A DNA stretch of 64,000 nt from Wolfiporia cocos (GCA_029448655.1 JACCLO010000001.1:1860001-1924000), one strand, 5' to 3'. Positions 32,889 through 44,646 are shown, counted from the first letter of the stretch. Notes: generated by a model not told the origin, from the letters alone. Numbers and translations: made by a program.

Positions 32889-33430
32889 TGTTACGGATCG
32901 AATATCCGTTCAACGCAAAATAACTAAGTCGAGTTACTCAGCGTATCGAGTAGCGCACTACTCGTCGGACTCCTCTGAGTCAGAGCGTCGATATACAAGC
33001 TGCAGGCTTAATTGCTTAAGCCTTTGAGAACGAGTATAAGATCCTTGAATTCAACAAGGTCGAGCTGAGGAACTCGACCGATATTTACATCAGGTTATAT
33101 ACTGCGATCCATTAATCGGGGTCATAGTGTCTTTGGTACTACTACTATTAAGTCCGTCGGGCTAACGATATAAGTAATAAAGGAGAAGTGTTGCGGTTGG
33201 GCGCAACAAGGGATGAAACACGGAACTACTGTGGTTGGACACAGAATATCAGCTAGAACGAGATGCAGATGCAGAGAGTGGGCATAGGGTTGTTATACAT
33301 GAAACAGGGCCTACGGTTGAGCGGAGGCCCCCTAGAAATAGAGTGCTGGGTACAGCGGTTGAACGCTAAGTCCTCATACACGGTGAGGCGTCAAACGGAA
33401 TATTCGAGTGTACACGGTAAAACTGTAACA
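32889..33430 (-). repeat. 3' LTR of outer element
   Basis: 542 bp, TGTTACGG...TGTAACA on the plus strand. A plus-strand C run at 33434-33441 beside it is the purine tract on the element's strand. Inserted in the Plavaka transposase remnant. Confidence 0.92.
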
Positions 33431-33475
33431 TCACCCCCCCCTCAAGCCTTCATCGCCCTCGATGAAATCCAAGCT

Positions 33476-36400
33476 TCACGGCCACTCAGAGGGCCTCCGG
33501 GTCAGGGTCGTTGTATCCCGCATCTGTATCGGGGAGCGGAGGCGTCGGAGGGGGGATCCATACCTGATATAAGGCGCACTCGCCGACGCGATGTCCTGGC
33601 TGCGTGACTCTGCAGGTGGGGCATCTGTAATCGGGACAGTCGAGGACCCAATGCCAGGGGCTACCACATCGACGACAGGGTTCTTCGGCGGATGGTCGAG
33701 GTGGTGAGCGGGCTGAGGGGACGGAGCGAAGATACTCTCCTGATTCGTACCGCTGGTGGTGATGGTGGGCCCAGAGACGCTGTCGGAGCCAGGTAGGCAG
33801 CTGATAAAGGGATTCGTCCCATCCGTCCCTCCCTCGCTCCCATTCCTCCCGGGTAATGATCTCAACTGATGGAGATCTGTTGCTAACTCCGTCGCTAGCA
33901 GCTGCAGAGGTCGGCGAGGGGGGAGCCCTACCATCGCCCGACCCCTCTCAAACTGGGCGTCGTTCATCGTCTCGTGGATGCGGAGCAGGGCGCGCTGATT
34001 CTCGAGGTCGAGGTCCTGCGGGGGCGGTCGGTACGGCAGCGTCACGAGGTACCACATGACTGTATTCCATAAAATCGAATGGTTCTGCGATTCGATCCAG
34101 CTCGCCGTCGTCGAGTAACCAGGGGGGCATGGCTGGGACAGGGCTTCGCGTTCGTGGTAAGCGGGGCGGGCCCGCTTCGACCTCTGCGAATGCTCGCCGA
34201 ATTCGCGACGGTGTCGACGCCCCGAGGTGGTCGATCCACTGACCGATGCACCTTCCAAGCCTCTGTCGCTGGAGGAGGGCTGTGCGCTTGAGTTGGACGA
34301 TCCTTTCTGTGACGTCCTGGTACTGGTCGAATATGTCGGTGAGTTCCTGTACGAGTTCAAATCGATCGGTCCAGGGGGTCGCCTGCCCTCCGGGGGGGAT
34401 GTCGGACCTATGCCAGGTGAGCGCATGTCTGACGCGGACGTGGGCATCCTCCGAGCAGCCGTAACACCTGCCTGTCTGGTACCCCATGCGGACTGCGAGG
34501 GATCGCCGCATCGTCGGGGCGGTAGGTCGTTCAGACGGGCTAGTTGTAGGGAGTGGCGTCGACATGCTATTTCTTCGACCTGCCGGACCTTGGTCTTCGT
34601 CCTCTTGCTTTTAAACTCCCTGAGGACATCCGGGGAGTTCTTCAAACTGGCTTCGCCTTCCCATGAGTCTTCCGCCGATGGGTAGCCTTTCCAGTGGACG
34701 AGGTATTGCTTCTTCCCTCGGTATTGTCGTTGGTTCAGGATGGCTTCGACTTCATACTCCGCTTCCCCGTCGACTAATTCCGGGGGTGGCTTCATATGAT
34801 TGGGTCCGTGCACCCTTGTCTCGTTGTACGGCTTCAGTAGGGCTGCATGGAAGACCGGATGTACCTTCCATCGCGGTGGTAGGGCTAGTCGATAAGTTAC
34901 ATTCCCAAGCTTTTCAGTGATAGTGAAGGGTCCCTCCCTTTTGGGGGCGAGCTTACGAGATTCGTACGGGAGGTGGAGGTTCTTGGCATCGAGCCAGACC
35001 TTGTCCCCTTTGTCGAATTTAGGGAGGTCTCGTAGGGTCCTTCCTGCCATTCGCTTCTGCATTAGCTCATGAGCGGCAATTGCCTTTTCCCTTGCTTCTC
35101 GTGCGGCTTTTAGTCGGTCAGCTGCTGCTGGTACCTGGGTGGTTTTAACTTCGTCTGGTAATCCTCTCGGGATGTATCCCATGATTACTTCTGTAGGGGC
35201 AGGCCGCCCCTCCGTCCTTCGTGTGTTGTGAGCAAATTTTACGTCTGCTAATCGCGTTGCCCAAAGTCTTGGATCGTTCATACAGTATATGCGCAGGTAG
35301 ACTTCGATTTGTTGGTTCATTCTCTCTGTCTGTCCATCTGTCTGTGGGTGGTAGGCCGTGCTGAGGGCGGACTCGATTCCAAGGACCTTACAGAGTCCTT
35401 GAAAGAGCTTGGACGCGAATTGCGGTCCTCGATCGGATATGATTTTCCGGGGGAGTCCATACTTCGAATAGATTTGCCGATGGAATATGTCAGCTGCCCC
35501 TTCGCTGGTGATGGTCTTGTTGCATGGGGTTAACGATATCGCTTTGGACGACCCATGATCGACGATGACCATGATTGAGTCATACTTCCCTACCGGGGGA
35601 AGGTCCGTGATGAAGTCAACTGAGCATTGCGAAAAGGGGAGGGCATCCTTTTTCGTCGGAATCGGTTGTAGTGGCGGCTTCGTCGGGTTTCTGTCGGGTT
35701 TCATTTGCTGACATATGGCGCACCCTTTGACGTATTCTGCCACTGTTTTTCGGAGATCAGGCCACCAGAAGTGTTCCTGTACTTTTAGCGTCGTCCCCCA
35801 GATTCCGGGGTGACCTGCTGCGATTGGGTCGTGATATCTAGAGACCACATCCCTTCTCAGGGCAGGGTCTCTGGGAACATACATTCATCCTTTGTACAAG
35901 AGGACTCCTTCGCTGGACTGCCAGTCTTCCATTGCTGTCCTCAAAGGGGCGGTCTCTCCTTGTTCCAGGGCGCGGAGAGCCTGTTCCGCGATCGGGTCGA
36001 AGGGCTTCGCGATCTTGATCCGATCGATGATCGGTATCTCGATGGCATGGACAAACAGTTCGTCGGGTAACATAAGGATGTTTTCGTTGTCGTGTTCCGA
36101 GTCGTTTAGGTTCAGGAGACGCGAGAGAGTGTCTGCCATTATTAATTTCTTTCCGGGTACGTGCTGTAGGCGGATGTCGAACTGGGACAGCAGGAGGTGC
36201 CATCTTGCCTGTCGCCGATTCAATCTCTGAGCGCTTCGCCAATAAGTAAGGTTCTGGTGATCGCTTCTGATCAGAATCTGGTGTGGTGCTCCTTCTAGAA
36301 GGTGGCGCCATTCTTCGAGAGCGCGGACTATTCCGAGAAGTTCCCGATCGTAGATTTCGTAGTTTCGTTCAGCTGCGGTTAGGGATTGAGAGAGGTAGCC

Positions 36401-37667
36401 TACTGGCCGTTCATTCCCTTCGTCATCTTTTTGTTTGAGTACCGCCCCAAGGGCGTACTGGGATGCATCTGTTTCGAGGATAAATGGTTTTGTTTTATCG
36501 GGGAGCGACAAGGCCGGGGCTTTTACGAATTGGCCCTTCAAGAATTCGAAGGCCTTTTCTTCTCGATCAGTCCACTTGAAACCATTCCCGGTTGCAGTCT
36601 TTGTGAGGTCGATGAGTGGTCGGGCATGTGTGGAGTAATGATCGATGAATTTTCGGTAGAAGTTTGCGAAGCCTAAGAAGGAGCGGACCCCCTTAACATT
36701 CCGTGGGGCGGGCCACTTCCGAATTCCTTGGAGCTTGGCTGGGTCCATCTGGACGTGTCCTGGGGTGATTACCAGCCCTAGGAATTCCACCTTGTCAACT
36801 CCGAAAGCGCATTTCTCTGGTTTCACAAACAACTTGTTGTTGGCGAGTTTCCGCAGAATTCGTCGTTCTCGCTCTTGGTGCGTATTCCGATCTGGGGAAA
36901 AGATGAGGATGTCATCCATGTACACCACCACCCATCCTTCTGCTATTTCTTCCTTGAGGATTTCGTTCATCATGGATTGGAATGTAGCGGGTGAATTGCA
37001 CATCCCAAAGAACATTACAGTGGGCTCGTAGAGGCCTCCATTCGTCTTGAACGCACCCTTCCATTGGTCGCCTTCTCTGATCCGCACATTATTGTATCCT
37101 GCTCGCAGGTCCATTTTGGTGAAAATTTTCGCCCCCTTCAGTTTTTCGATAAGTTCGGATATTAAGGGTAAGGGATATGCGTTCTTGATCGTTCCCTCAT
37201 TCAGATATCTGTAGTCTTGGCAGGGTCTCAGGCCTCCATCTTTTTTCGGGACAAAGAAAGCGGGGGAGGCCATCAGAGACTTTGATGGTCGGATAAAACC
37301 TTTTGCGAGATTTTCTTCTAAGAATTCGTCCATGGCTTTCTGTTCCCTGGGGGACAGCGCATAGACCTTGCAGTCTCGCGGTACGAAGTCGGGTTTTAGT
37401 TCGATGGCATGGTCCCAGGGTCTCGAAGGTGGGAAGGAGGCAGCTGCCGATTTGCTGAAGACTTTCGCAAAGTCCTTCAGGTGCTCGGGGAGGGCTGTTT
37501 CGTCAGTGCTTTTTCCTGCCGTTCCCGCGAATTCTTGAGATTTGGTCATGGCTTTTCGAACGCAGGAGAGTTGTGCGATCCTTCTCCTGAACCTGTGTTT
37601 GGTTTCGGTTCGCGGGGCAGTCAACTTCCTTTCCATTTTGATAAACCTTCGTAGGAGTTGGTGTTCT
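33476..37667 (-). pseudogene. Outer element pol, 3' part: RT, RNase H, integrase, chromodomain and C-terminal extension
   Basis: Frame continuous with the fragment at 46132-47081. Reverse transcriptase has YMDD (VVVYMDDILIF), RNase H has ETDASQYALGA and integrase has SVDFITD, SDRGPQF and QTERMNQQ. The chromodomain reads EVEAIL...YLVHWKGYPSAEDSWE. One TGA at 35885-35887 splits the frame between RNase H and integrase; the inner element has AGG (Arg) there. After the chromodomain the frame stays open for about 390 more codons to a stop at 33476. That tail includes a block (ILWNTVMWYLVTLPYR ... RAMVGLPPRR) matched in the inner element, while it overlaps the third frame described separately. Disrupted by the TGA and by the inner insertion. 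Confidence 0.88.
33486..34565 (-). pseudogene. Outer element third frame (ORF3) with double zinc knuckle
   Basis: Starts at an ATG (MSTPLPTT) inside pol, in the -1 frame relative to pol, and runs 360 codons to a TGA at 33486-33488 with one internal TGA at 33948-33950. Conserved parts shared with the inner element: RHAL-W-R with a helical region, PFDFME, then SPSV..ITREE(W/F)ERG, LPTW, EYLR..PS, and a pair of Cys/His fingers CxxCGSxxHWxLDCPDYxCxTC...QPGHRxxEC, ending YN..D.EAL. The first finger is a perfect CX2CX4HX4C; the second is CX2CX6HX4C. The function is unknown; a nucleic-acid-binding accessory protein is an inference. The single TGA fits a CGA-to-TGA change. Confidence 0.7.
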
Positions 37668-38376
37668 TGTTACGGTTATTTTGATTTTTCGAATATCGAC
37701 AGAACTCACCATAAGGCGAATACGATACAGGGACTTGTTGCGCAACCAACCCCCCCTGGCTACTCGTGATTCTACTGGGCGCATCCCCAGTTGTACTAGT
37801 CTAAAAGGCTCGTTTCATCTTTGGCAGATCCAACTCTGCTGTCGTTTCACGTTCATCGTTTATTAGCTGATAGATGGCGTTCAACCGCCATCATTCCTAT
37901 CTATCGTCTCGGATATATCACTACATACCTATCAAACGTTTGACACTATAGCGTAGATAGTATCGGTGACATCTGGGACAGGCTTGACCCCTAAAACCTA
38001 ACGAAGTATATAAACTCATGTATTTACTGTCGAGGCTCTTTAGCTCGACCTTGTTGTATAAACAAGTAGTCTTATACTCGTTCTCAAACGTAGGAAACTA
38101 CGCTCAGTATTTCTCACTCGAATAATCGAACGACTAAGTCCTCGAAGTGCACATTGACTTCTTGGACTTAGGCGAGTCTTATATTCTATTCGACTCGCAC
38201 CTGAACAGATCATATCCTCTAACGCGTATTGGATATTAACCGATCTCCTAAGGACTTCACTTAGGACCCGAAGGCATCTAACGAGTATTTGCCTTGCATA
38301 CGGCAAAGTGCCTACGTGCAGAAGAACGATCTATATTCGCGACTCGAATATACGAACGGGTATTCGACCCGTAACA
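37668..38376 (+). repeat. 5' LTR of inner element
   Basis: 709 bp, TGTTACGGTT...CCCGTAACA. Contains TATATAAA at 38007-38014 and AGCTCGACCTT at 38042-38052, the predicted transcript start and self-primer. Confidence 0.95.
38007..38052 (+). promoter_or_regulatory. Predicted core promoter and transcript start of inner element
   Basis: TATATAAA at 38007 and the self-complementary 11-mer AGCTCGACCTT starting 35 nt later at 38042. The start site is inferred from this spacing and from complementarity to the primer site. Confidence 0.6.
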
Positions 38377-38377
38377 G

Positions 38378-38388
38378 AAGGTCGAGCT
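38378..38388 (+). promoter_or_regulatory. Self-primer binding site of inner element
   Basis: AAGGTCGAGCT, one base after the 5' LTR, an 11/11 reverse complement of 38042-38052. No tRNA-type TGG site is present. Confidence 0.78.
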
Positions 38389-38422
38389 CATCACACCCTC
38401 ACCTACCACGGTGTAAGGGCAC

Positions 38423-40270
38423 ATGATATTTGGACCAGAATTCCCAGCACGACTGATTGAACTCTTGCCCGAGGACATTCAGGGAGTCTACAGACTCAAC
38501 CAATACGAGTGGACTGACACCATTGGAGCCTTCCGTAACCGCGGAGGAATTGTTGTCATCCCCAGAGAAGATAGGGCATCGAAGTGGGTACAAGTATACC
38601 CCTCCGCAGGAACGACCGCTTGGGAAATAACGCGTGAAGCGTTCAAATGATTCGGAGAAATCCCTCCGATGTCAACCGCGACGTTGACCGAAAACGAAAC
38701 CGAAAACATCAACAGAACCTTCGATGCCGATGGAAATACGAATCAGCCTTCGGGCGCCACAGGAATGGCAGGAATTGAGCGCATCGGAGATGATGGGAGA
38801 AATCCTGGAAACTTTACAGGAACAGATAACAGCCAGACCGGAGGACAGGACCCTCCAGGATTTATATCTGCTTTTGCGCAGAGTGGGATTGGGTCTATGG
38901 CTGGAGGAGCAAACCTCTTTGGAAGCCCCCCACAGAATGCACCCGGAATGGGTAGCGGAGGAAATCCGTCTTGGACTAGCCCAAGCGGAGGAATGGGAAC
39001 GACAAACCCAGGAACATGGCCTTCAGGCCTATTTGGACGAACCTCCACAGGTACGAGCGGAGGAGGACTGGGAGGAAACTTCGGACTCGGAGGAGGGAAT
39101 GCCCCTCCTCCTGGAGGACTCGGAGGAGGAACCCCCGCGAACCCCGGAGGAGGAAACCCTGGAGGGAACCCAGGGAACCCCGGAGGAAACCCAGGAAACC
39201 CGGGTGGAGGATACCCGGGAGGAGGAGGACCCCCAGGAGGGCCTCCACCACCGAATGCGCCGCAGCCTCAACCTCCGGCGCCGAACCCGTACTATTGACC
39301 CCCAATGATAAAGATCAATCCCCCAGACGTATTCAACGGGGAACGATCCGACATGCAGAACTTCATAAACCAGTGCAATTCCTGGTTTACGATGTACGAA
39401 ACGTCATTCCAGAACGACGTTCAGAGAGTGATCTTTATCCTCTCTTATATTTCGAACAAGGGGAAAACGGGCCAATGGAAACAGAATTATCACCGGGTTT
39501 ATACGAACCCCCAGACGAAACGATTCTTCCCGCCTAGTCTTGCACAGTTTGATGCAGACTTCCAGAAAGCCTTCGGAGCCATCGAAGAGGTACAGAAAGC
39601 GCGGAAGAAAATCCTGGATGTAACCCAGGACAGGAAGGACATCGATGATTATATCACCGAATTCAACAACTTGGCCGGGAAGGCCCAATACGATCGATAC
39701 AGCGTGGACGGAAACGCGTTGCTCATAACCCTCTTCGAGAAAGGGTTACCCAAACATACGACCCGATACATCATCGGCGTTCGGCCGCTACCAGCAACCA
39801 TTGATGAATGGCAGTCCGCTGCCTCATACTATGAAAACACGTACAAGATATTCTTGAAACGGGATAAACCGTTTGTCAAGAAAAAGGCTTGGCAAGCCTC
39901 GAACCAGAATAACGGACGCACTAGTGCTCCACAGACAACCGCACCGAAAGATCCGAATGCAATGGATGTAGATCGAATGACCACCCAAGAAAGGGACGAT
40001 CACATCAAGAAGGGAAAATGCTTCACCTGCCATCAGCCAGGACATATGTCGCGAGACTGTCCAAAGAGGCCAAGGAAGCCAGCCCGCCCTAGGCGGACTA
40101 CTCGAAAGACCGAAGAAGAAGAAGCCGAGCAAGAAGCTCGCATTGAAGAAGTCTCTGAGGAAGAGACTGAATACATCACCGCCAACAGAGTGGTCACAGC
40201 AATTAGGGCTCTGAAAGCCAAGAACCCCGAGCTCCTAGCACGGCTTGTAGAAGAACAGGATTTTGCCTAG
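38423..40270 (+). pseudogene. Inner element gag with two in-frame TGA codons
   Basis: One continuous frame of 616 codons interrupted by TGA at 38648-38650 and 39296-39298. The N-terminal block (PARLIELLPEDIQ) aligns with the outer gag (PTRLIEILPEAYR), where the first TGA is Arg (CGG). Then comes a Gly/Pro-rich, disordered stretch, the capsid-like region (INPPDVFNGERSDMQNFINQ) and one CCHC zinc knuckle CFTCHQPGHMSRDC near the end. The frame ends at TAG 40268-40270. Gag packages the RNA in virus-like particles. As it stands only fragments could be made without readthrough. Confidence 0.85.
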
Positions 40271-40359
40271 GAGGGAAGCCCACGGTCTTACCCTCCGAGA
40301 AAGCAGCGCATGTAATTACCTCGTTCGAGAAGAATCGATCCCTCTTCATCCCGGTAATC

Positions 40360-43300
40360 ATGACGCTGGCAAAACCCGTGAAGTGCAATGCACTAATCGA
40401 CTCAGGAGCGATGTCGAACCTGATCCACAGCAGAGTGGTAGAAAAATACAAGGTGCCCACGCAACCCTTGAAAAACCCAATCATCGTCAAAAACGTTGAC
40501 GGAACAGAAAACAAAGATGGGCGAATAGACCGAGAAGCCACCATACTACTACGATATCCGAAGACCCAGAAAACGCGAAAAGTCCGATTCCTGGTAGGAT
40601 CAATCGGAACAGAAAATATGATTCTAGGGTATGGATGGCTAAAAGACGAAAACCCCACAATCGACTGGAAGGACCAAACAGTCGATGTACGATCGATACT
40701 AGGGGCAGAAGAAAAGAAACAGGAAGCCAAGATCCGAATGGATACGGTAGAAATGGTAGTTGCCCCAGAAGGGAAAATTCCAACAAGAGGGACCCAAGAA
40801 GCTGCAGGGTATGACCTTTACGCCGCAGAAGAAACCAAGACTCCCGCCAGAGGATGGAAACTCGTCTCCACAGGGGTAAAAATGAAGATCCCAAAGGGAT
40901 CGTATGGAAGGCTGGCCGGGCGATCAGGCAACACCCTCAAACACGGACTGGTAGTACAAGCCGGAATCATAGACTCGGACTACCGAGGAGACGTCGGAGC
41001 CATTGTCTTCAACTACTCAGACAAAACGCATAGAATTATCCCAGGCATGCAAATAGCCCAGATAATTTTCGAACGACACCTCACCCCCGACATCGTAGAG
41101 GTCGAGGACCTAGATGAAACAGAACGAGGGGAGAAAGGGTTCGGATCCACGGACCAGCCAGAAGAAACAGCGCAGCGGCTCTATACTCCCGAAGAGTACG
41201 AAGCGATCCGACGCTTCGCAAAAGATAACCCTAGGATCATAGGAAAGAAAGGGGAAACGCGAAAGAAGTTCCGAACAAAGATACAAATCATCAACGCTGT
41301 CAGGAAAGCGCTGACGAAATCCCAGGAATTTGCGCAGAAAACCCCCGAACCAGAACGAACGATCAAGGAGATGGTCCCGAAACACCTACTAGACTTCGCC
41401 AAGGTGTTCAGCAAGGAGTCCGCAGCAGCGTTCCCCCCGTCGAGACCATGGGACCACGCAATCGAATTAAAACCCGATTTCGTGCCGAAAGACTGCAAAG
41501 TCTATGCACTCTCGCCTAAAGAGCAACAGGCGCTGGACGAATTCCTAAAAGAAAACTTGGCCAAGGGATTCATAGTCCCTTCAAAATCCCCGATGGCGTC
41601 ACCCTTCTTTTTCGTCCCAAAGAAAGACAGCGGCCTACGACCCTGTCAAGATTATCGGTATCTGAACGAAGGGACGATAAAGAACGTCTATCCCTTGCCG
41701 CTGATCTCAGAGCTCCTGGAAAAGCTAAAAGGAGCAAAGATCTTCACAAAAATGGACCTTAGAGCGGGATACAACAACGTGCGAATCAAAAAAGGAGACG
41801 AATGGAAAGCGGCCTTCAAAACAAACCGAGGGTTGTACGAGCCCACGGTTATGTTTTTCGGATTGTGCAATGCACCCGGGACCTTTCAGGCGATGATGAA
41901 CGAAATCCTGAAAGAAGAAATCCTCGAAGGATGGGTGCTTGTTTACATGGACGACATCCTCATTTTCTCAGAAGACGAGAAAATACACAAGGAACGGGAG
42001 CGGCGGATCCTTCAGAGATTGGTGGATAACCATCTCTTTGTGAAACCCGAGAAATGCGCCTTCGGTGTCGACAGAGTCGAATTTCTGGGACTAGTCATCA
42101 CCCCAGGAAATATCCAGATGGACCCAGCGAAACTCAATGGGATTAAGGAGTGGCCGACTCCCCGAAATCTCAAAGAAGTCAGATCCTTCCTAGGATTTGC
42201 AAACTTCTATCGAAAATTTATCGATCACTACTCTACGCACGCCCGACCCTTGGTAGACCTCACAAAAACGGTCACAGGAACAGGGTTCCAATGGACGGAG
42301 AAAGAACAGAAAGCATTCGAATTCATGAAGAAAGCATTCACGACGGCACCCGCACTAGGAACACCAGACAAGGAGAAACCGTTCGTCCTCGAAACAGACG
42401 CATCCCAGTTCGCCACAGGAGCAGTACTGAAACAGATAGATGAAACAGGGCGCGAACGGCCGGTGGGATATCTCTCACAATCCCTGACATCGACAGAACG
42501 GAACTACGAAATCTACGATCGCGAACTACTCGGAATAGTCCGAGCATTAGAAGAATGGCGACACCTATTGGAAGGAGCACCGCATCGGATCTTGATCCGA
42601 AGCGATCATCAGAACCTGACGTACTGGAGAAGCGCACAGCGCCTAAATCGGCGACAAGCGAGATGGCATCTATTCCTTTCGCAATTCGACCTGAAATTGC
42701 AGCACGTCCCCGGAAGGAAACTAGTCATGGCCGACACACTTTCCAGGTTGTACCACCTGGACGAAAGCAACGAAGACAACGAGGGAATCACCATGATTCC
42801 AGACGAACTCGTCGTCCACGCAATCCAGATCCCGATCATTGATCGAATCAAGAACGCTAACGATCGAGATGAATCTGCGGAACAGGCAATCCGCACTCTA
42901 GGGGGCACAGGCGAATTCCCCGCAAAAACCACCGCAGAAGAATGGCAACAAACGGATGGAATACTGCTCTACAGGGGCAGGATGTACGTGCCAAGGGACG
43001 AGGGCCTTCGACGGGACGTCATCTCAAAATATCACGACACGATCCCGGCCGGACACCCTGGGATCTGGGGTACAACAGTACAGGTCAAGACCCACTTTTG
43101 GTGGCCTGACATGGGAACAATGATAGCGGAATACGTCCGGGGCTGTGCAATCTGTCAACAGATGAAACCTGATAGGAATCCGCTAAAACCCCCTTTGCAG
43201 CCAATACCGACACGGGAAGACGCCCTCCCCTTCTCACAGTGCTCGGTCGATTTTGTCACCGACCTGCCAAGAGTCGGAAAGTATGACTCCATGATGGTGA

Positions 43301-44646
43301 TTGTCGACCACGGCCTATCCAAGGCCATCTCTCTCACCCCATGCGACAAAACAATCACGAGCGAAGGGGCCGCAGAAATATTCCATCGAAAGATATATTC
43401 ACAGTACGGCATCCCCCGAAAAATCATTTCAGACAGAGGACCACAGTTCGCATCAAAGCTCTTCAAAGAGTTATGCCGACTGCAGGGGACAGAGTCAGCA
43501 ATGAGTACAGCATACCACCCCCAGACAGACGGACAAACGGAAAGGATGAACCAACAAATCGAAGTATACCTTCGTATCTATTGCATGAACGACCCTTTTC
43601 AATGGGTACAACGACTACCTGACGTCGAATTTGCACACAACACCAGACGAACTGAAAACCGGCCTGCGCCACTTGAAACAATTCTAGGATATGTCCCGAG
43701 AGGATTCCCAGACTATGACCGAGTAGGGAACGTCCCGGCAGCTGTCGACAGGATCAAGAAGATCAAAGAGGCGCGAAAGATGGCATTCATCGCGCATGAA
43801 CTAGCCCAGAAAAGAATGGCAGGGCGGTTCCTCAGAGAACTGCCAAAGCTTGAGAAAGGGGATAAGGTCTGGCTCGACGCAAAGAACCTAACTATCCCCT
43901 ACGAATCTAACAAGCTGGCACCAAAAAGGGAAGGACCCTTCACTATCACAGAAAAGATGGGACCCACGACATACCGGCTGCAATTACCAACGAGCTGGAA
44001 AGTTCATCCGGTATTCCACGTCGCCTTACTAAAACCGTTCAAAGAAACAAGGGCGCACGGACCCAATTACTTACGGCCGCCACCTGATGTCATCAAGGGA
44101 CAGGAAGAATACGAGGTCGAGGCCATCTTGGCTGACAGATGGAAAGGAAAGAAGCATCAATACTTCGTCAAGTGGAAAGGCTATGCCACGGCCGACAATT
44201 CATGGGAAGACGAGGGGAACTTGGAGCACTCCAAGGAGCTGATAAAAGACTACCACAAAACGAGGGTCAGGACAACCCCGACACTCGAAAACAGGACAGT
44301 AATAGTATGTCGACGACTCGCCACCAACTTCCCCGCCGTACCACGACCCCCGGCAATGCAGATCGTCGAGAAGGCCGACCGCGAGGTACGCCACCACGAA
44401 GGTATTCCCCCCAGCATCTGCAGATTAGACACGCCCTCCTCTGGTACAGGGCCGAGGGACCTTTTGCTGGCCGAGCCGATGGCTGGTCGGCCCTCTTCGA
44501 CATCGCGCAGGACCTCACCCACGTCTACAGCTCGTACCAGAACATCACCGAGGACCTCGTCCGGATGGAGGGGCAGATCCGAGCGCAGAGAGAGGGACTC
44601 GAGCTACTCACCGACAGACTTATCGACCGATTGGCCGCCACTATGA
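40360..44646 (+). CDS. Inner element pol: protease-dUTPase-RT-RNase H-integrase-chromodomain
   Basis: 1428 residues from the first ATG; the frame is open further upstream and lies in -1 register to gag, so it may be reached by frameshift. Protease DSG is at about residue 14. The dUTPase (about 148-270) has AAGYDLYAAEE, GRSGN, IIDSDYRG, QIAQIIF and GEKGFGSTD. RT has YMDD at 529-532, and RNase H follows with ETDASQFATGA. The integrase finger is HPGIWGTT...CAICQQ, with D964, D1025 and E1061 (35 residues between the last two). The chromodomain is at about residues 1252-1302 (FVKWKGYATADNSWED). The stop at 44644-44646 is TGA. The same frame then stays open from 44647 to 45411, as in the outer element, so this stop probably also arose from CGA. 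Confidence 0.9.
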   Translation: MTLAKPVKCNALIDSGAMSNLIHSRVVEKYKVPTQPLKNPIIVKNVDGTENKDGRIDREATILLRYPKTQKTRKVRFLVGSIGTENMILGYGWLKDENPTIDWKDQTVDVRSILGAEEKKQEAKIRMDTVEMVVAPEGKIPTRGTQEAAGYDLYAAEETKTPARGWKLVSTGVKMKIPKGSYGRLAGRSGNTLKHGLVVQAGIIDSDYRGDVGAIVFNYSDKTHRIIPGMQIAQIIFERHLTPDIVEVEDLDETERGEKGFGSTDQPEETAQRLYTPEEYEAIRRFAKDNPRIIGKKGETRKKFRTKIQIINAVRKALTKSQEFAQKTPEPERTIKEMVPKHLLDFAKVFSKESAAAFPPSRPWDHAIELKPDFVPKDCKVYALSPKEQQALDEFLKENLAKGFIVPSKSPMASPFFFVPKKDSGLRPCQDYRYLNEGTIKNVYPLPLISELLEKLKGAKIFTKMDLRAGYNNVRIKKGDEWKAAFKTNRGLYEPTVMFFGLCNAPGTFQAMMNEILKEEILEGWVLVYMDDILIFSEDEKIHKERERRILQRLVDNHLFVKPEKCAFGVDRVEFLGLVITPGNIQMDPAKLNGIKEWPTPRNLKEVRSFLGFANFYRKFIDHYSTHARPLVDLTKTVTGTGFQWTEKEQKAFEFMKKAFTTAPALGTPDKEKPFVLETDASQFATGAVLKQIDETGRERPVGYLSQSLTSTERNYEIYDRELLGIVRALEEWRHLLEGAPHRILIRSDHQNLTYWRSAQRLNRRQARWHLFLSQFDLKLQHVPGRKLVMADTLSRLYHLDESNEDNEGITMIPDELVVHAIQIPIIDRIKNANDRDESAEQAIRTLGGTGEFPAKTTAEEWQQTDGILLYRGRMYVPRDEGLRRDVISKYHDTIPAGHPGIWGTTVQVKTHFWWPDMGTMIAEYVRGCAICQQMKPDRNPLKPPLQPIPTREDALPFSQCSVDFVTDLPRVGKYDSMMVIVDHGLSKAISLTPCDKTITSEGAAEIFHRKIYSQYGIPRKIISDRGPQFASKLFKELCRLQGTESAMSTAYHPQTDGQTERMNQQIEVYLRIYCMNDPFQWVQRLPDVEFAHNTRRTENRPAPLETILGYVPRGFPDYDRVGNVPAAVDRIKKIKEARKMAFIAHELAQKRMAGRFLRELPKLEKGDKVWLDAKNLTIPYESNKLAPKREGPFTITEKMGPTTYRLQLPTSWKVHPVFHVALLKPFKETRAHGPNYLRPPPDVIKGQEEYEVEAILADRWKGKKHQYFVKWKGYATADNSWEDEGNLEHSKELIKDYHKTRVRTTPTLENRTVIVCRRLATNFPAVPRPPAMQIVEKADREVRHHEGIPPSICRLDTPSSGTGPRDLLLAEPMAGRPSSTSRRTSPTSTARTRTSPRTSSGWRGRSERRERDSSYSPTDLSTDWPPL

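Noticed and set aside
38648..38650. TGA in gag as a selenocysteine or programmed recoding site
   Set aside because: The aligned residue in the outer element is Arg, no recoding element is seen, and all other stops are TGA as well; CGA-to-TGA change is simpler. Readthrough remains untested.
38724..39308. Glu/Gly-rich plus-strand frame inside the inner gag
   Set aside because: It is the alternate frame of the Gly/Pro-rich gag repeat. The gag frame is supported by alignment with the outer gag; this one is low-complexity shadow.
40263..40360. Classic -1 slippery heptamer at the gag-pol overlap
   Set aside because: The conserved CAGGATTT does not fit X XXY YYZ in the gag frame; the mechanism of pol expression is left open.
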